Source of the DNA: UBA685 sp002299005
GTDB lineage: Bacteria > Pseudomonadota > Alphaproteobacteria > Puniceispirillales > Puniceispirillaceae
Assembly (NCBI GenBank): GCA_963966775.1
Contig: CAXAAH010000008.1
Span: 1-44,985, forward strand
Length of the DNA stretch: 44,985 nt
Direction: 5' to 3'
Shown here: in pieces, positions 7,638-16,551 of the stretch
Layout: each line of letters starts with the position of its first letter
How positions within the stretch are numbered: position 1 is the stretch's first letter
Translations under genes and position numbers: made by a program
The notes under the pieces: model-generated
What the model was told of the DNA's origin: nothing
Databases searched by the model: none
The model's input: the letters and a program-made list of their open reading frames with translations, nothing else

Positions 7638-9782
7638 ATGACACAAGATGGCGCACATGAAAATCCCGAAAAGCAACTCGCAAACCGCACAGCAGAGCCT
7701 GCGGTCTATGATTTGCAAACCAAATTCAGCCCCAATGGCGACCAGCCAGCGGCAATTGCTGAATTACTAGAAGGGGTTAGCAATGATGAGCGTGATCAGG
7801 TTCTGCTTGGCGTCACAGGCTCTGGCAAGACCTTTACCATTGCCCATGTCATCCGCGAATCAAAAAGACCTGCCCTAATATTAGCGCCAAACAAGACATT
7901 AGCCGCCCAGCTTTATGGCGAGATGAGGTCTTTGTTTCCCAATAATGCGGTCGAATATTTTGTCTCTTATTACGATTATTATCAGCCCGAAGCCTATGTG
8001 CCGCGCTCTGATACTTATATTGAAAAAGAATCATCTATCAATGAGCAGATTGACCGTATGCGCCACTCTGCGACCAGATCTCTGCTTGAGCGTGATGATG
8101 TGATTATCGTTGCCTCTGTGTCTTGCATCTATGGCATCGGGTCGGTTGAGACCTATTCGACGATGACGTTCAAAATCAAACTGGAAGATGAATTTGAGCG
8201 CCAATCCCTGTTGCGCCGCCTGACAGAATTACAATATCGCCGCAATGATCTGAGTTTCGTGCGTGGTACCTTCCGTGTGCGCGGTGATAATATCGAGATT
8301 TTCCCCGCCCACTTTGAAGATAGAGCGTGGCGCATATCGCTGTTTGGTGATGAGGTTGAAAGCATCCATGAGTTTGACCCGCTAACAGGCGAAAAAACAG
8401 CCAATCTTGAGCAGATAACGATCTTTGCGAACTCGCATTATGTGACCCCGCGCCCGACCTTGCAACAAGCGGTGAAGCTGATTGGCAAAGAGCTAAAAGA
8501 GACCTTAACCACCTTCAATGAGACAGGTAAATTGCTAGAGGCACAACGCCTTGAACAGCGCACCAAATTCGATCTAGAGATGATTGAGGCGACAGGTAGC
8601 TGTAACGGGATTGAAAATTACTCCCGCTATCTCTCCGGGCGACAGCAAGGGGAACCACCGCCGACCTTGTTTGAATATCTGCCAGAAAATGCGCTTCTTA
8701 TCATTGATGAAAGCCATGTCACCGTGCCGCAAATTGGCGCGATGTACAAAGGTGACTTTGCGCGCAAAACAACTTTGTCGAACTATGGATTCCGCCTGCC
8801 ATCTTGCTTGGATAACAGGCCGCTGAAATTCGAAGAATGGGAGCAGTTTCGCCCGCAAACGATCTTTGTCTCAGCCACCCCCGGCACGTGGGAGCTTGAC
8901 CAGACCCAAGGCACATTTGTTGAACAGATTGTCCGCCCAACAGGCCTGATAGACCCTGTCTGCCTTATTCGCCCGACCGAAACACAGGTGGATGATATCA
9001 TCGCAGAATCGCGCCAAGCCGCCCTTGATGGCACGCGCGTTCTTATCACCGTCTTGACCAAGAAAATGGCCGAAGCGCTAACCGAATATATGCATGAGGC
9101 CGGCATTAAGGTGCGTTATGTCCACTCAGATGTTGATACGCTTGAGCGGATTGAGATTTTGCGCGATTTGCGTTTAGGCGTCTTTGATGTGCTGATTGGC
9201 ATTAACCTGCTGCGTGAGGGGATTGATATTCCCGAATGCGCGCTTGTCGGCATTTTGGATGCTGATAAGGAAGGCTATTTGCGCTCAAAGACCTCACTTG
9301 TCCAGACGATTGGCCGCGCGGCGCGTAATGTCGATGGCAGAGTGATTCTCTATGCCGACAAGATGACTGCTTCGCTCACATACGCGCTTGATGAGACCAA
9401 AAGACGCCGCGAGAAGCAACAAGCTTGGAACGAAGCCAATGGCATTACGCCTGAATCAGTGAAAAAGGATATCGCCGATATCTTGGATTCTGTTTATGAG
9501 CGCGCTGACCATGTGAATGTCCGCACAGGCATCAAAGATGGCAATCTGCAGGGCAAGGATCTGAAAACCATCATTGCCGAAATTGAACAGCAAATGCGTG
9601 ATGCGGCGGCCAATCTTGAATTTGAAGAAGCCGCGCGCTTGCGTGATGAGTTGCGCCGCCTTGAGGTCAAAGAGCTCGGCCTTGATGCGCCCGGCATGCC
9701 GCCTGTCGCCCCAAAGCGCAATTCAGCCGAAATTGATGCGCCGGTGCAACCACCCACAGGCCGACGCCCAAATAGACGCTAA
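7638..9782 (+). CDS. uvrB: UvrABC system protein B
   Basis: UvrB is the damage-verification helicase of nucleotide excision repair. The 714 residues contain Walker A GVTGSGKT at 58-65, the beta-hairpin YYDYYQPEAY at 111-120 that clamps DNA, the DESH Walker B box, helicase motif VI QTIGRAARN and a C-terminal UVR domain near 643-680 (EFEEAARLRDELRRLE) that contacts UvrC. The last 35 residues are a proline/arginine-rich tail. No strong ribosome site precedes the ATG. I see no alphaproteobacterial LexA box (GTTC-N7-GTTC) in the 120 bases upstream. uvrC lies 2.6 kb downstream; uvrA is not in the window. Confidence 0.97.
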   Translation: MTQDGAHENPEKQLANRTAEPAVYDLQTKFSPNGDQPAAIAELLEGVSNDERDQVLLGVTGSGKTFTIAHVIRESKRPALILAPNKTLAAQLYGEMRSLFPNNAVEYFVSYYDYYQPEAYVPRSDTYIEKESSINEQIDRMRHSATRSLLERDDVIIVASVSCIYGIGSVETYSTMTFKIKLEDEFERQSLLRRLTELQYRRNDLSFVRGTFRVRGDNIEIFPAHFEDRAWRISLFGDEVESIHEFDPLTGEKTANLEQITIFANSHYVTPRPTLQQAVKLIGKELKETLTTFNETGKLLEAQRLEQRTKFDLEMIEATGSCNGIENYSRYLSGRQQGEPPPTLFEYLPENALLIIDESHVTVPQIGAMYKGDFARKTTLSNYGFRLPSCLDNRPLKFEEWEQFRPQTIFVSATPGTWELDQTQGTFVEQIVRPTGLIDPVCLIRPTETQVDDIIAESRQAALDGTRVLITVLTKKMAEALTEYMHEAGIKVRYVHSDVDTLERIEILRDLRLGVFDVLIGINLLREGIDIPECALVGILDADKEGYLRSKTSLVQTIGRAARNVDGRVILYADKMTASLTYALDETKRRREKQQAWNEANGITPESVKKDIADILDSVYERADHVNVRTGIKDGNLQGKDLKTIIAEIEQQMRDAAANLEFEEAARLRDELRRLEVKELGLDAPGMPPVAPKRNSAEIDAPVQPPTGRRPNRR

Positions 9783-9797
9783 ATACCAGCTTTTAGG

Positions 9798-10712
9798 CTA
9801 TATATCTTTACGTCTTTGCGAGACCAGCCATAGGCCCGGCAAAATAAGTGCCCCGCCAATGAGGTGGAATGTCTCAAGACGTTCACCCAGCAGCATGATA
9901 GCTAGCCCCGCCGCATAGATAGGCGCCAGATATAAGGTCGCGCCCGCGATGGTCGCACCAAGGCGGCTGACGATAAACCCATAGGACAGATACGCGCCCA
10001 AAGAGGCACTAAAAACCAGCAAGAACACCGCGCCCCAAATCGTCGCACCGAGCTCTGGCCAAGGCCCTCTTACCGCAATCTCTCCCACCATAAAGGGCAA
10101 ATGCCAGAGCGCACCGCCCAAAGCCATCGCCCCAAACCGTTGTATTTGGCTCAGCTTTGTTGGGCTATATTTCAGGCCAAGCGAATAGATAGCAAAGCTA
10201 AAGGTCGCGAGGATAATCCACAAATCCCCTCTGTTAAATTGCAAATCAGCCAGCCGCGCCAAATCGGCCTTTATCATGATGATAAGCACGCCGCCAAGCC
10301 CCATAATCATGCCCGCACTTTGCAAGATTGTGAGCCGCTCCCCAAATCGCACAAAAGCAAGCAACGCGATGAGTAACGGCGCCGCGCTATAGATAAGGCC
10401 AATATTGGTGGCGGTCGTATATTCACCGCCTAGATAAACAGGCCCGCCACATAGGCCCATACCAAGCGCCGCCAGAAACAAAATCGGCCGCCATTCAGCG
10501 CGCAATTGCGCGATATCCAACCGGCGCATGGCCCCTAGCACAAGGAACACCAACAGCCCCACAAAAAACCATCTCGCAAAGGCAAGCGAGATAGGCGGAA
10601 ACACCCCATTCATCGCACGCGCAATCAGCATATTAGAGGCAAAGAAAGCCGGGCAAATAACCACCAAAACCCACGCAATTTTATCTTTCACCATATCTGA
10701 TAGAGCCGGCAT
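9798..10712 (-). CDS. EamA-family (DMT superfamily) membrane transporter
   Basis: This 304-aa integral membrane protein has about ten hydrophobic segments in two repeated halves, matching a tandem EamA (drug/metabolite transporter) protein. The second-half motif GATLYLAPIYAAGLAIMLLGERL is the usual EamA signature, echoed in the first half by IYSAAPLLIALLAFVRFGERL. Such proteins export or import small metabolites; the substrate cannot be read from sequence. A good ribosome site (AAAGGA) precedes the ATG. It is convergent with uvrB (15 bases apart) and divergent from the CaCA exchanger. Confidence 0.88.
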   Translation of the reverse strand: MPALSDMVKDKIAWVLVVICPAFFASNMLIARAMNGVFPPISLAFARWFFVGLLVFLVLGAMRRLDIAQLRAEWRPILFLAALGMGLCGGPVYLGGEYTTATNIGLIYSAAPLLIALLAFVRFGERLTILQSAGMIMGLGGVLIIMIKADLARLADLQFNRGDLWIILATFSFAIYSLGLKYSPTKLSQIQRFGAMALGGALWHLPFMVGEIAVRGPWPELGATIWGAVFLLVFSASLGAYLSYGFIVSRLGATIAGATLYLAPIYAAGLAIMLLGERLETFHLIGGALILPGLWLVSQRRKDI

Positions 10713-10808
10713 ATTACGTCCTTTTATGATTATCGTCTCTGTTGGTCTGTTGCCCTTATATAGGGCATTTCACAAAAACAGAAAAAGATTGTGCGCCTTT
10801 TGTTTATT

Positions 10809-10838
10809 TTGCGCTATCACCTTGTTTTTGGATATAAA
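10809..10838 (+). promoter_or_regulatory. Candidate promoter of the CaCA exchanger gene
   Basis: TTGCGC at 10809-10814 and TATAAA at 10833-10838 are spaced by 18 bases, about 50 bases ahead of the start codon. It sits in the divergent gap next to the EamA gene. Pattern match only. Confidence 0.4.
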
Positions 10839-10890
10839 ACCACCACATGCTTAGCAACCCAACCTTTATGTAATAGGGCTCTTGCGACCA

Positions 10891-11877
10891 ATGTTTGTAA
10901 CTGATTGGCTAATCACCGCCATCCCCCACGCCTCAACCCACGCGGCGCTCTTACTCATCCTTGGCCTTATCAGCCTTGGGGTTGGCGGCAATTATATTGT
11001 GCCAGCGACCATAAAGCTTGGCACAGCTTTGCGCCTATCGCCGACGATTATCGCCATCATCGTGGTCGCAGGCGGCACATCTGCGCCTGAATTAATCGTC
11101 TCATTACAAGCCGCGCTTGAAGGCAGCGCCGATATCGCACTTGGCAATGTCATCGGCTCCAATCTGTCAAACCTTCTGCTAGTCATGGGGCTCGCAGCCT
11201 TGCTTGGCACATTCACCTTGCATCACCGCACCGCCATTCGAACCAGCCTGATAATGCTAGGCTTCACAATCGTGACCATCTACAGCCTGCACCAAGACCA
11301 AGCGATAACCCCAATGATTGGCTGGATATTATTAGGCGCGACCATTGCCTATTTACTCTATCTTACGCGCATTGGTGATATAAACCCCGTACCAGAAGAG
11401 GGCCAAGAAGAGGGCCCGACCGGCAAAACCGCGCCTGTCATCATCGCCCCTCTTTGCGCGGCTATTGGGGCTATCATCGCGCTATTGCTTGGCGCTGATT
11501 TTGTTGTCACAGGCGGCGTTGTCCTTGCCATGCAAGCTGGCCTTAGTGAGGCCGCCATTGGCCTGTCCATCATCGCTATCGGCACATCATTGCCCGAAAT
11601 TGTCGCGGTGGTGGCAAGCGTGATGCAAAAACGCTCAGATGTTGCCTTGGGCAATGTGCTTGGCTCGAATATTTTTAACCTTGGCATGATCTTAGGCATA
11701 ACATCGCTTGTGGCACCCCTGCCAAGAGGCGCTGATATCAGTGATGCGACGCTGGCTTATTTCGGCCTTGCAACCCTTTTGGTTACCGCGCTTATTATCT
11801 CTCGGATGACCCTCAAAAGGCCTATTGGTGTTGTTTTCATTGGCTTTTATTTTGCATTTCTCATCATGCTCATTTAG
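10891..11877 (+). CDS. CaCA-family sodium/calcium-type exchanger
   Basis: This 328-aa membrane protein carries both alpha repeats of the Ca2+/cation antiporter family. The first is GTSAPELIVS with ALGNVIGSNLSNLLL about 25 residues later. The second, near residue 230, is GTSLPEIVAVVASV with ALGNVLGSNIFNLG. The paired acidic residues in GTSxPE are the ion-binding sites. Around ten transmembrane helices and the hydrophilic loop GQEEGPTGKT fit the YrbG-like group, which exchanges cations for Na+ or H+. I chose the ATG at 10891; a TTG at 10882 closer to an AGGG is an alternative. Confidence 0.9.
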   Translation: MFVTDWLITAIPHASTHAALLLILGLISLGVGGNYIVPATIKLGTALRLSPTIIAIIVVAGGTSAPELIVSLQAALEGSADIALGNVIGSNLSNLLLVMGLAALLGTFTLHHRTAIRTSLIMLGFTIVTIYSLHQDQAITPMIGWILLGATIAYLLYLTRIGDINPVPEEGQEEGPTGKTAPVIIAPLCAAIGAIIALLLGADFVVTGGVVLAMQAGLSEAAIGLSIIAIGTSLPEIVAVVASVMQKRSDVALGNVLGSNIFNLGMILGITSLVAPLPRGADISDATLAYFGLATLLVTALIISRMTLKRPIGVVFIGFYFAFLIMLI

Positions 11878-12090
11878 GCGACACAACCAAAAGTTTTGCA
11901 CATGCGCCGCTGATTTGCCTTTTTTGCGGCATTTGCCCGAAAAAAAAGACGTCAAAATTAGAAAAAAGGGGCTTGATTTACGTTAACTAATTGTAATTAT
12001 TGTCTTTTTTATTTTTGCCTATTTTTTAGTCATTTTTGCAAAAAGCGCAGACAATAAGGGCAAAGGGGTATTTTTGGGAAAGTTTTCAAC

Positions 12091-12121
12091 AAACTTATCC
12101 ACAGGGATCGGGGATAAGTTT
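12091..12121. repeat. Perfect inverted repeat containing a consensus DnaA box
   Basis: AAACTTATCC (12091-12100) is exactly repeated in inverse as GGATAAGTTT (12112-12121) with an 11-base spacer. The left arm runs into TTATCCACA, the consensus DnaA box, at 12095-12103. The right arm contains only the first part of a box, in the opposite direction. Confidence 0.75.
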
Positions 12122-12277
12122 TTGCCCAGAATCATGACCAGAATCGCCACAAGATTCGCAAATGGACAAGCCCGCCCCTTCCTCTGATGGCTAAGCCTCT
12201 GAAATAGCGTCTTTGTCCTATCTTATCGGCGCCTACATGGGCCTTAATCCTATTAGCCTATCACGACCTATCACAGC

Positions 12278-12306
12278 TTGGCTTTACAGATTTGCTTTTG
12301 TATTAT
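12278..12306 (+). promoter_or_regulatory. Candidate promoter of uvrC
   Basis: TTGGCT at 12278-12283 and TATTAT at 12301-12306 have the ideal 17-base spacing and lie about 70 bases ahead of the uvrC start. No LexA box overlaps it. Confidence 0.5.
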
Positions 12307-12373
12307 GAGGCTTTCTTTGCCAGGTCTTTGCGCTATTTTCATGAAAAGACCTTTTATCTGAGAGCCCGTTATC

Positions 12374-14284
12374 ATGACCGAGACCGAAATGACAGCTGAT
12401 GAGCGCGGCGAGAGCGCTGATTTCGGGCGTGGTCTTGCCTATCTCAAAAGCCAGCTGAAAACTTTGCCATCAAAGGCAGGTGTCTATCGGATGCTTGATG
12501 CCCATGGTGAGGCGCTCTATGTCGGCAAGGCGCGTGATTTATCCAAACGTGTGCCAAGCTATACCCGCCCCACCAATCTAAATGGCCGCCTGATGCGCAT
12601 GGTTGCAGAGACCATGCATCTTGAGATTATCGTCACCAGCACAGAGGTCGAGGCGCTGTTGCTTGAATCGAATCTGATTAAGCAATTGCGCCCGCGCTAT
12701 AATATCCTTCTGCGCGACGATAAATCTTTTGCGCATATTTTGCTGACAGGGGATCATGAATTTGGACGGCTGGTAAAACATCGCGGCCCCCAATCCAAAA
12801 AGGGCGATTATTTCGGCCCCTTTGCCTCAGCAGGCGCGGTTAATCGCACCATCACCTCTATGACGCGCGCCTTTATGTTGCGCACCTGCTCAGATAATGA
12901 CTTTGCGACCAGATCGCGCCCTTGCTTGCAATATCAAATCAAGCGCTGCACAGGCCCATGTGCTGGCCTTGTCTCGCCATCTGATTATGAAGACCAGCTA
13001 AAGGCCGCAAGACGCTTTTTATCGGGCAAATCAGATGAGGTGCAAAAAAACTATGCCGCCCAAATGGCCGAGGCCTCTGATGCGCTAGAGTTTGAGACAG
13101 CCGCCTTATGGCGCAACCGCATACGCGCGCTCACCGCCATTCAAGCCACCCAAGATATCCATATTGACGGCATTAAAGACGCAGATGTCATCGCCATCGC
13201 CAAGGAAGGCGGGCAGGTCTGTATTCAGGTATTCTTTATCCGCAACGCCACCAATTACGGCAATAAGGCCTATTTCCCCGCCCATGTGAACGAGACCAGC
13301 AAAGAAGCGACACTTGCCGCCTTTATCGGGCAATTCTACGATGATAAAGTGCCAGCCCCCTTTGTCCTTGTCTCTGATCTGCCGGAGGGCTCTGGTCTTT
13401 TGACCGAAGCGCTGTCATCACAAGCAGGGCGTTCCATCACCCTATCGCGCCCGTCGCGTGGTGGGCGTCGCAAGATGATGGATATGGCCGTGCGCAATGC
13501 GGATGAAGCCTTGGCGCGTAAATTATCCGAAAAGGCCAGCCAACACCGCCTGCTTGATGCGATTGGTGAAGAATTTGATATGGATGAGGCACCGCGCCGT
13601 GTTGAGATTTATGATAATTCGCACATCCAAGGCACCAATGCGGTGGGCGCGATGGTCTGTGCGGGGCCTGATGGGTTTATCAAATCGGCCTATCGCAAAT
13701 TTAACATGCGCGACACAGGTAAATATGCGGTCACAGATGGTGATGATTTTGGCATGATGCGCCAGATGATCTTCAGACGCTTTGAGCGCGCGCTTCGTGA
13801 AGACCCTGAACGTACAACTGAAAACTGGCCAGATTTGCTTTTGATTGATGGCGGGCGTGGCCAGCTAAATGCCGTTAAGGACGTCCTGCGAGAGCTTGCG
13901 CTTGACGATATCATGACAGTTGGCGTCTCCAAAGGCCCTGACAGAAACGCAGGGCGCGAGCAATTTCATATTGACGGCAAAGACCCCTTCACCCTGCCGC
14001 CCGATAGCCCTGCCATGCATTTCTTGCAAAGATTACGCGATGAATCACACCGCTTTGCCATCGGCGCTCATCGCACGAGGCGCACCAAAGCCAGCCTCAA
14101 AAGCCCGCTTGACGAGGTCGAAGGTATCGGGCCAAAGCGCAAAAAAGCGCTGCTTGCCCATTTTGGCTCTGCCCGCTCAGTTTCACGCGCTGCCATTGCC
14201 GATCTGATGGTGGTAGATGGTATCTCAGAAGCAACGGCGAGCGATATTTATCATCACTTTCACTCAAACGGCACGAAATCATAA
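12374..14284 (+). CDS. uvrC: UvrABC system protein C
   Basis: UvrC makes both incisions around a UvrB-marked lesion. In order, the 636-aa protein shows: the GIY-YIG nuclease (GVYRM at 36-40, LYVGKARDL at 48-56); a cysteine cluster C-x11-C-x7-C-x3-C ending CTGPC, with the same spacing as the iron-sulfur ligands of E. coli UvrC; a UVR helix pair (ALEFETAALWRNRIRAL); an RNase H-like second nuclease (IYDNSHIQGTNAVGAMV, LLIDGGRGQLNA); and C-terminal helix-hairpin-helix motifs (VEGIGPKRKKALLAHFG). Its own promoter candidate lies upstream. pgsA follows on the same strand, an arrangement common in proteobacteria. Confidence 0.97.
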   Translation: MTETEMTADERGESADFGRGLAYLKSQLKTLPSKAGVYRMLDAHGEALYVGKARDLSKRVPSYTRPTNLNGRLMRMVAETMHLEIIVTSTEVEALLLESNLIKQLRPRYNILLRDDKSFAHILLTGDHEFGRLVKHRGPQSKKGDYFGPFASAGAVNRTITSMTRAFMLRTCSDNDFATRSRPCLQYQIKRCTGPCAGLVSPSDYEDQLKAARRFLSGKSDEVQKNYAAQMAEASDALEFETAALWRNRIRALTAIQATQDIHIDGIKDADVIAIAKEGGQVCIQVFFIRNATNYGNKAYFPAHVNETSKEATLAAFIGQFYDDKVPAPFVLVSDLPEGSGLLTEALSSQAGRSITLSRPSRGGRRKMMDMAVRNADEALARKLSEKASQHRLLDAIGEEFDMDEAPRRVEIYDNSHIQGTNAVGAMVCAGPDGFIKSAYRKFNMRDTGKYAVTDGDDFGMMRQMIFRRFERALREDPERTTENWPDLLLIDGGRGQLNAVKDVLRELALDDIMTVGVSKGPDRNAGREQFHIDGKDPFTLPPDSPAMHFLQRLRDESHRFAIGAHRTRRTKASLKSPLDEVEGIGPKRKKALLAHFGSARSVSRAAIADLMVVDGISEATASDIYHHFHSNGTKS

Positions 14285-14426
14285 TCAGCCGCCGCGCCCT
14301 ATGGACAAGACCTACCCAAGCGGATTACAAAGAAAGCATAGAGCGGCCTAGAGACTTATTTATCGAAGCGCGCGCAAAAGGGCCGGGTCCAAAGTTGGAG
14401 CCAAGAATCGGGATCGAAATCGGGAT

Positions 14427-15002
14427 ATGTATCGCCAAATACCAAATCTTTTAACAGTGATGCGCCTTGTGGCCGCGCCTGTTGTGGCAATCTTGCTTTC
14501 ATTCTCAACAGAGCCGTTCTATGCCTTAATCGCTTTATGTCTTTTCGCGGTTGCCTCTGCGACTGATTGGCTTGACGGCTATTTGGCACGGCGCTGGGAA
14601 TCTGTCAGTGGCTTTGGCCGCATGCTAGATCCAATCGCCGATAAATTGATGGTGATCATCATCCTTGCCGCGCTTATGGGCACTGATATTGCCAGCCTCT
14701 ATTTGGCCATTCCGACGATGATTATCATCACAAGAGAGGTGATGGTCTCAGGCTTGCGTGAATTTATGGCTAAGCAAGATGTCGTGGTGCATGTCACATT
14801 GGCCGCCAAGATGAAAACAACCATCCAGCTAATCGCCATTGGCTTTTTGATTGGCACCTTTATTTTTGCGCCTGAGAGCTTTTATGCGACTTTGACCCAT
14901 GGCGTTGGCATGGCGGGCATTTGGTTTGCCGCCCTGCTAACAGCGCAAACAGGCATTGCCTATTTCACCAGCGCCCTGCGCCACCTGAATAGCCAAAAAT
15001 AA
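14427..15002 (+). CDS. pgsA: CDP-diacylglycerol-glycerol-3-phosphate 3-phosphatidyltransferase
   Basis: PgsA commits CDP-diacylglycerol to phosphatidylglycerol synthesis in the inner membrane. The 191-aa protein has four to five hydrophobic helices and the exact CDP-alcohol phosphotransferase signature D-x2-D-G-x2-A-R-x8-G-x3-D-x3-D starting at Asp47 (DWLDGYLAR, then GRMLDPIAD). The ATG is preceded by GGGAT. It follows uvrC by 142 bases and ends at a strong terminator. Confidence 0.95.
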   Translation: MYRQIPNLLTVMRLVAAPVVAILLSFSTEPFYALIALCLFAVASATDWLDGYLARRWESVSGFGRMLDPIADKLMVIIILAALMGTDIASLYLAIPTMIIITREVMVSGLREFMAKQDVVVHVTLAAKMKTTIQLIAIGFLIGTFIFAPESFYATLTHGVGMAGIWFAALLTAQTGIAYFTSALRHLNSQK

Positions 15003-15019
15003 GCCCCAAAAAATAAACA

Positions 15020-15060
15020 AAAAAAATAAACCCTGCCAGACGACAGGGTTTATCACATTT
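15020..15060. terminator. Strong bidirectional terminator between pgsA and ilvE
   Basis: A perfect 10-bp stem (15026-15035 with 15044-15053, ATAAACCCTG/CAGGGTTTAT) with an 8-base loop is preceded by an A-rich run and followed by a T-containing tail. It can end pgsA on the plus strand and ilvE on the minus strand. Confidence 0.85.
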
Positions 15061-15081
15061 CATCAAATTCTATCGCACGGC

Positions 15082-15960
15082 CTAGCGATTATAGACCAAA
15101 TCTTCATAGGCCTGCACAAGTGAGCGTGTCACATTGCCGGGCGTGAAGCTATAATCACCAATTTGCGAGACAGGTGTCACCTCAGCGGCTGTCCCTGTTA
15201 GGAAACATTCGCGCGCATTTGCCATATCTTCTGGCATAATATGACGCTCCACCACTTCTAGGCCTTCTTTTTCGGCCAGCTCAATCACCGTGCGTCTGGT
15301 GATGCCATTCAAAAAGCAATCAGCTTCTGGAGTATGAATCTTGCCATCATCCATCAAGAAGAACACATTCGCGCCAGTCGCCTCTGCCACATAGCCGCGA
15401 TAATCAAGCATCAACGCATCTGTATAGCCTTTGCGTTCAGCCGCGTGCTTTGACAGGGTGCAAATCATATAAAGACCTGCCGCCTTCGCATGCACAGGCG
15501 CTGATTCAGGTGATGGACGCTTCCATTCAGCGATATCAAGCGTGATCCCCTTCATCTTTACTTCAGGATCAAAATAGCTAGGCCATTGCCATGCCGCGAC
15601 GGCCACATGCACCTTTGTTTGCTGGGCAGAGATTGCCATCATCTCAGACCCGCGCCAGCAAAAAGCACGCACATAGCCATCAACAATATCATTCGCTTCC
15701 AAAACTTGGGCTTTAACCGCTTCAATCTCATCATCTGAATAAGGAATATCAAAATCGAGCAAATTGCATGAATTGCGAAGGCGCGCCGTATGTTCGCGTG
15801 ATTTAAAAATAGTGCCGCCATAAGAACGCTCACCTTCAAAGACCATGCTGGCATAGTGCAAGCCATGCGAAAGCGAATGCGTTTTGGCATCACGCCACGG
15901 GATCATCTCGCCATTCAGCCAAATCAAACCGTCTCTGTCATCAAAAGGAATAATGGACAT
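15082..15960 (-). CDS. ilvE: Branched-chain amino-acid aminotransferase
   Basis: A fold-type IV PLP aminotransferase of 292 residues that carries out the last step of leucine, isoleucine and valine synthesis. The PLP lysine is Lys159 in HAKAAGLYM, matching the position in E. coli IlvE. Other family stretches are HGLHYASMVFEG, ALMLDYRGYVAEATGANVFF and the cofactor-phosphate turns GITRRTVIELA and CFLTGTAAEVTPV. GAGGA lies about 9 bases ahead of the ATG. It is divergent from a MarR gene; in several alphaproteobacteria ilvE sits beside a MarR/response-regulator pair. Confidence 0.95.
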   Translation of the reverse strand: MSIIPFDDRDGLIWLNGEMIPWRDAKTHSLSHGLHYASMVFEGERSYGGTIFKSREHTARLRNSCNLLDFDIPYSDDEIEAVKAQVLEANDIVDGYVRAFCWRGSEMMAISAQQTKVHVAVAAWQWPSYFDPEVKMKGITLDIAEWKRPSPESAPVHAKAAGLYMICTLSKHAAERKGYTDALMLDYRGYVAEATGANVFFLMDDGKIHTPEADCFLNGITRRTVIELAEKEGLEVVERHIMPEDMANARECFLTGTAAEVTPVSQIGDYSFTPGNVTRSLVQAYEDLVYNR

Positions 15961-15983
15961 TTTCGCTTATCCTCATTATCAAA

Positions 15984-16015
15984 AATAATACTTTATCATG
16001 ACTAGCAGTATTGTT
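15984..16015. promoter_or_regulatory. Imperfect inverted repeat between ilvE and marR, candidate operator
   Basis: AATAATACT (15984-15992) and AGTATTGTT (16007-16015) are inverse copies with one mismatch in nine, 14 bases apart, in the short divergent gap. MarR proteins usually bind such sites in their own promoter regions, so autoregulation and control of ilvE are possible. Inference only. Confidence 0.4.
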
Positions 16016-16028
16016 AGAATGGGTCAAC

Positions 16029-16514
16029 ATGACTGACATAAAACCATTAAATAAAGCGCTTTTCTTAACAGAGGCCGAATTACGCCGCGGCATAGAGCTG
16101 ATGTTCTTTGCCTATCGTGACTTCACAGGCGAGGCAGATGCGTTGCTAGATGGCTTTGATTTAGGGCGTGCCCATCACCGCGCGCTTTATTTTATTGGTC
16201 GCCACCCCGATATCACCGTCTCTGATTTGCTGGATATTTTGAACATCACCAAACAGAGCCTATCGCGCGTTCTCTCTCAATTAATGGATGAGGGCTATGT
16301 GGAACAGCGCGCCGGGCAGCAAGATAGACGCCAAAGATTGTTGCGTCTAACCGATAAAGGTCGCACATTAGAACAAGATGTGAATGACCTACAGGCAAAG
16401 CGATTTGCCAAAGCCTATCGCCGGTGCGGTGTCGATGCGGTTGATGGCTTCCAGCGTGTTTTGCGTGAATTGCTCAATCAAGATACGACGTCACATTTTG
16501 ATAAGACGGAATAG
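16029..16514 (+). CDS. MarR-family transcriptional regulator (PetP-like)
   Basis: This 161-aa winged-helix regulator has the MarR layout. The first helices contain LFFAYRDF-like sequence (here MFFAYRDFTGEADALL). The DNA-binding part is DLLDILNITKQSLSRVLSQL, and the wing holds the conserved D-R-R in QQDRRQRLLRLTDKG. The frame is open from a TTG at 16011, but the ATG at 16029 fits the family start better. It is followed 37 bases later by an OmpR-type response regulator and its kinase. The MarR-response regulator pairing is known as petP-petR in Rhodobacter; that equivalence is inferred from order and type. Confidence 0.88.
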   Translation: MTDIKPLNKALFLTEAELRRGIELMFFAYRDFTGEADALLDGFDLGRAHHRALYFIGRHPDITVSDLLDILNITKQSLSRVLSQLMDEGYVEQRAGQQDRRQRLLRLTDKGRTLEQDVNDLQAKRFAKAYRRCGVDAVDGFQRVLRELLNQDTTSHFDKTE

Positions 16515-16551
16515 ACCAAAACAGATAATCAGGATTTAGAAGAGCGGCTAT

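Larger units (their letters stand above)
11878..12373. promoter_or_regulatory. Long AT-rich intergenic region with DnaA box, upstream of uvrC
   Basis: About 496 bases without a gene. The middle (about 11940-12060) is very AT-rich, with runs such as TGTCTTTTTTATTTTTGCC and a TTAA-N7-TAAT element near 11983 that is close to the CtrA recognition pattern. A consensus DnaA box follows (12095-12103), sitting inside a perfect 10-bp inverted repeat. The right third holds the uvrC promoter candidate. The assembly recalls small replication-origin regions or DnaA-controlled promoters, but one box is not enough to call an origin. Confidence 0.4.

Noticed and set aside
10992..11699. Long antisense frames opposite the CaCA exchanger
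   Set aside because: They are shadows of a strongly conserved membrane protein and have no family resemblance or ribosome site.
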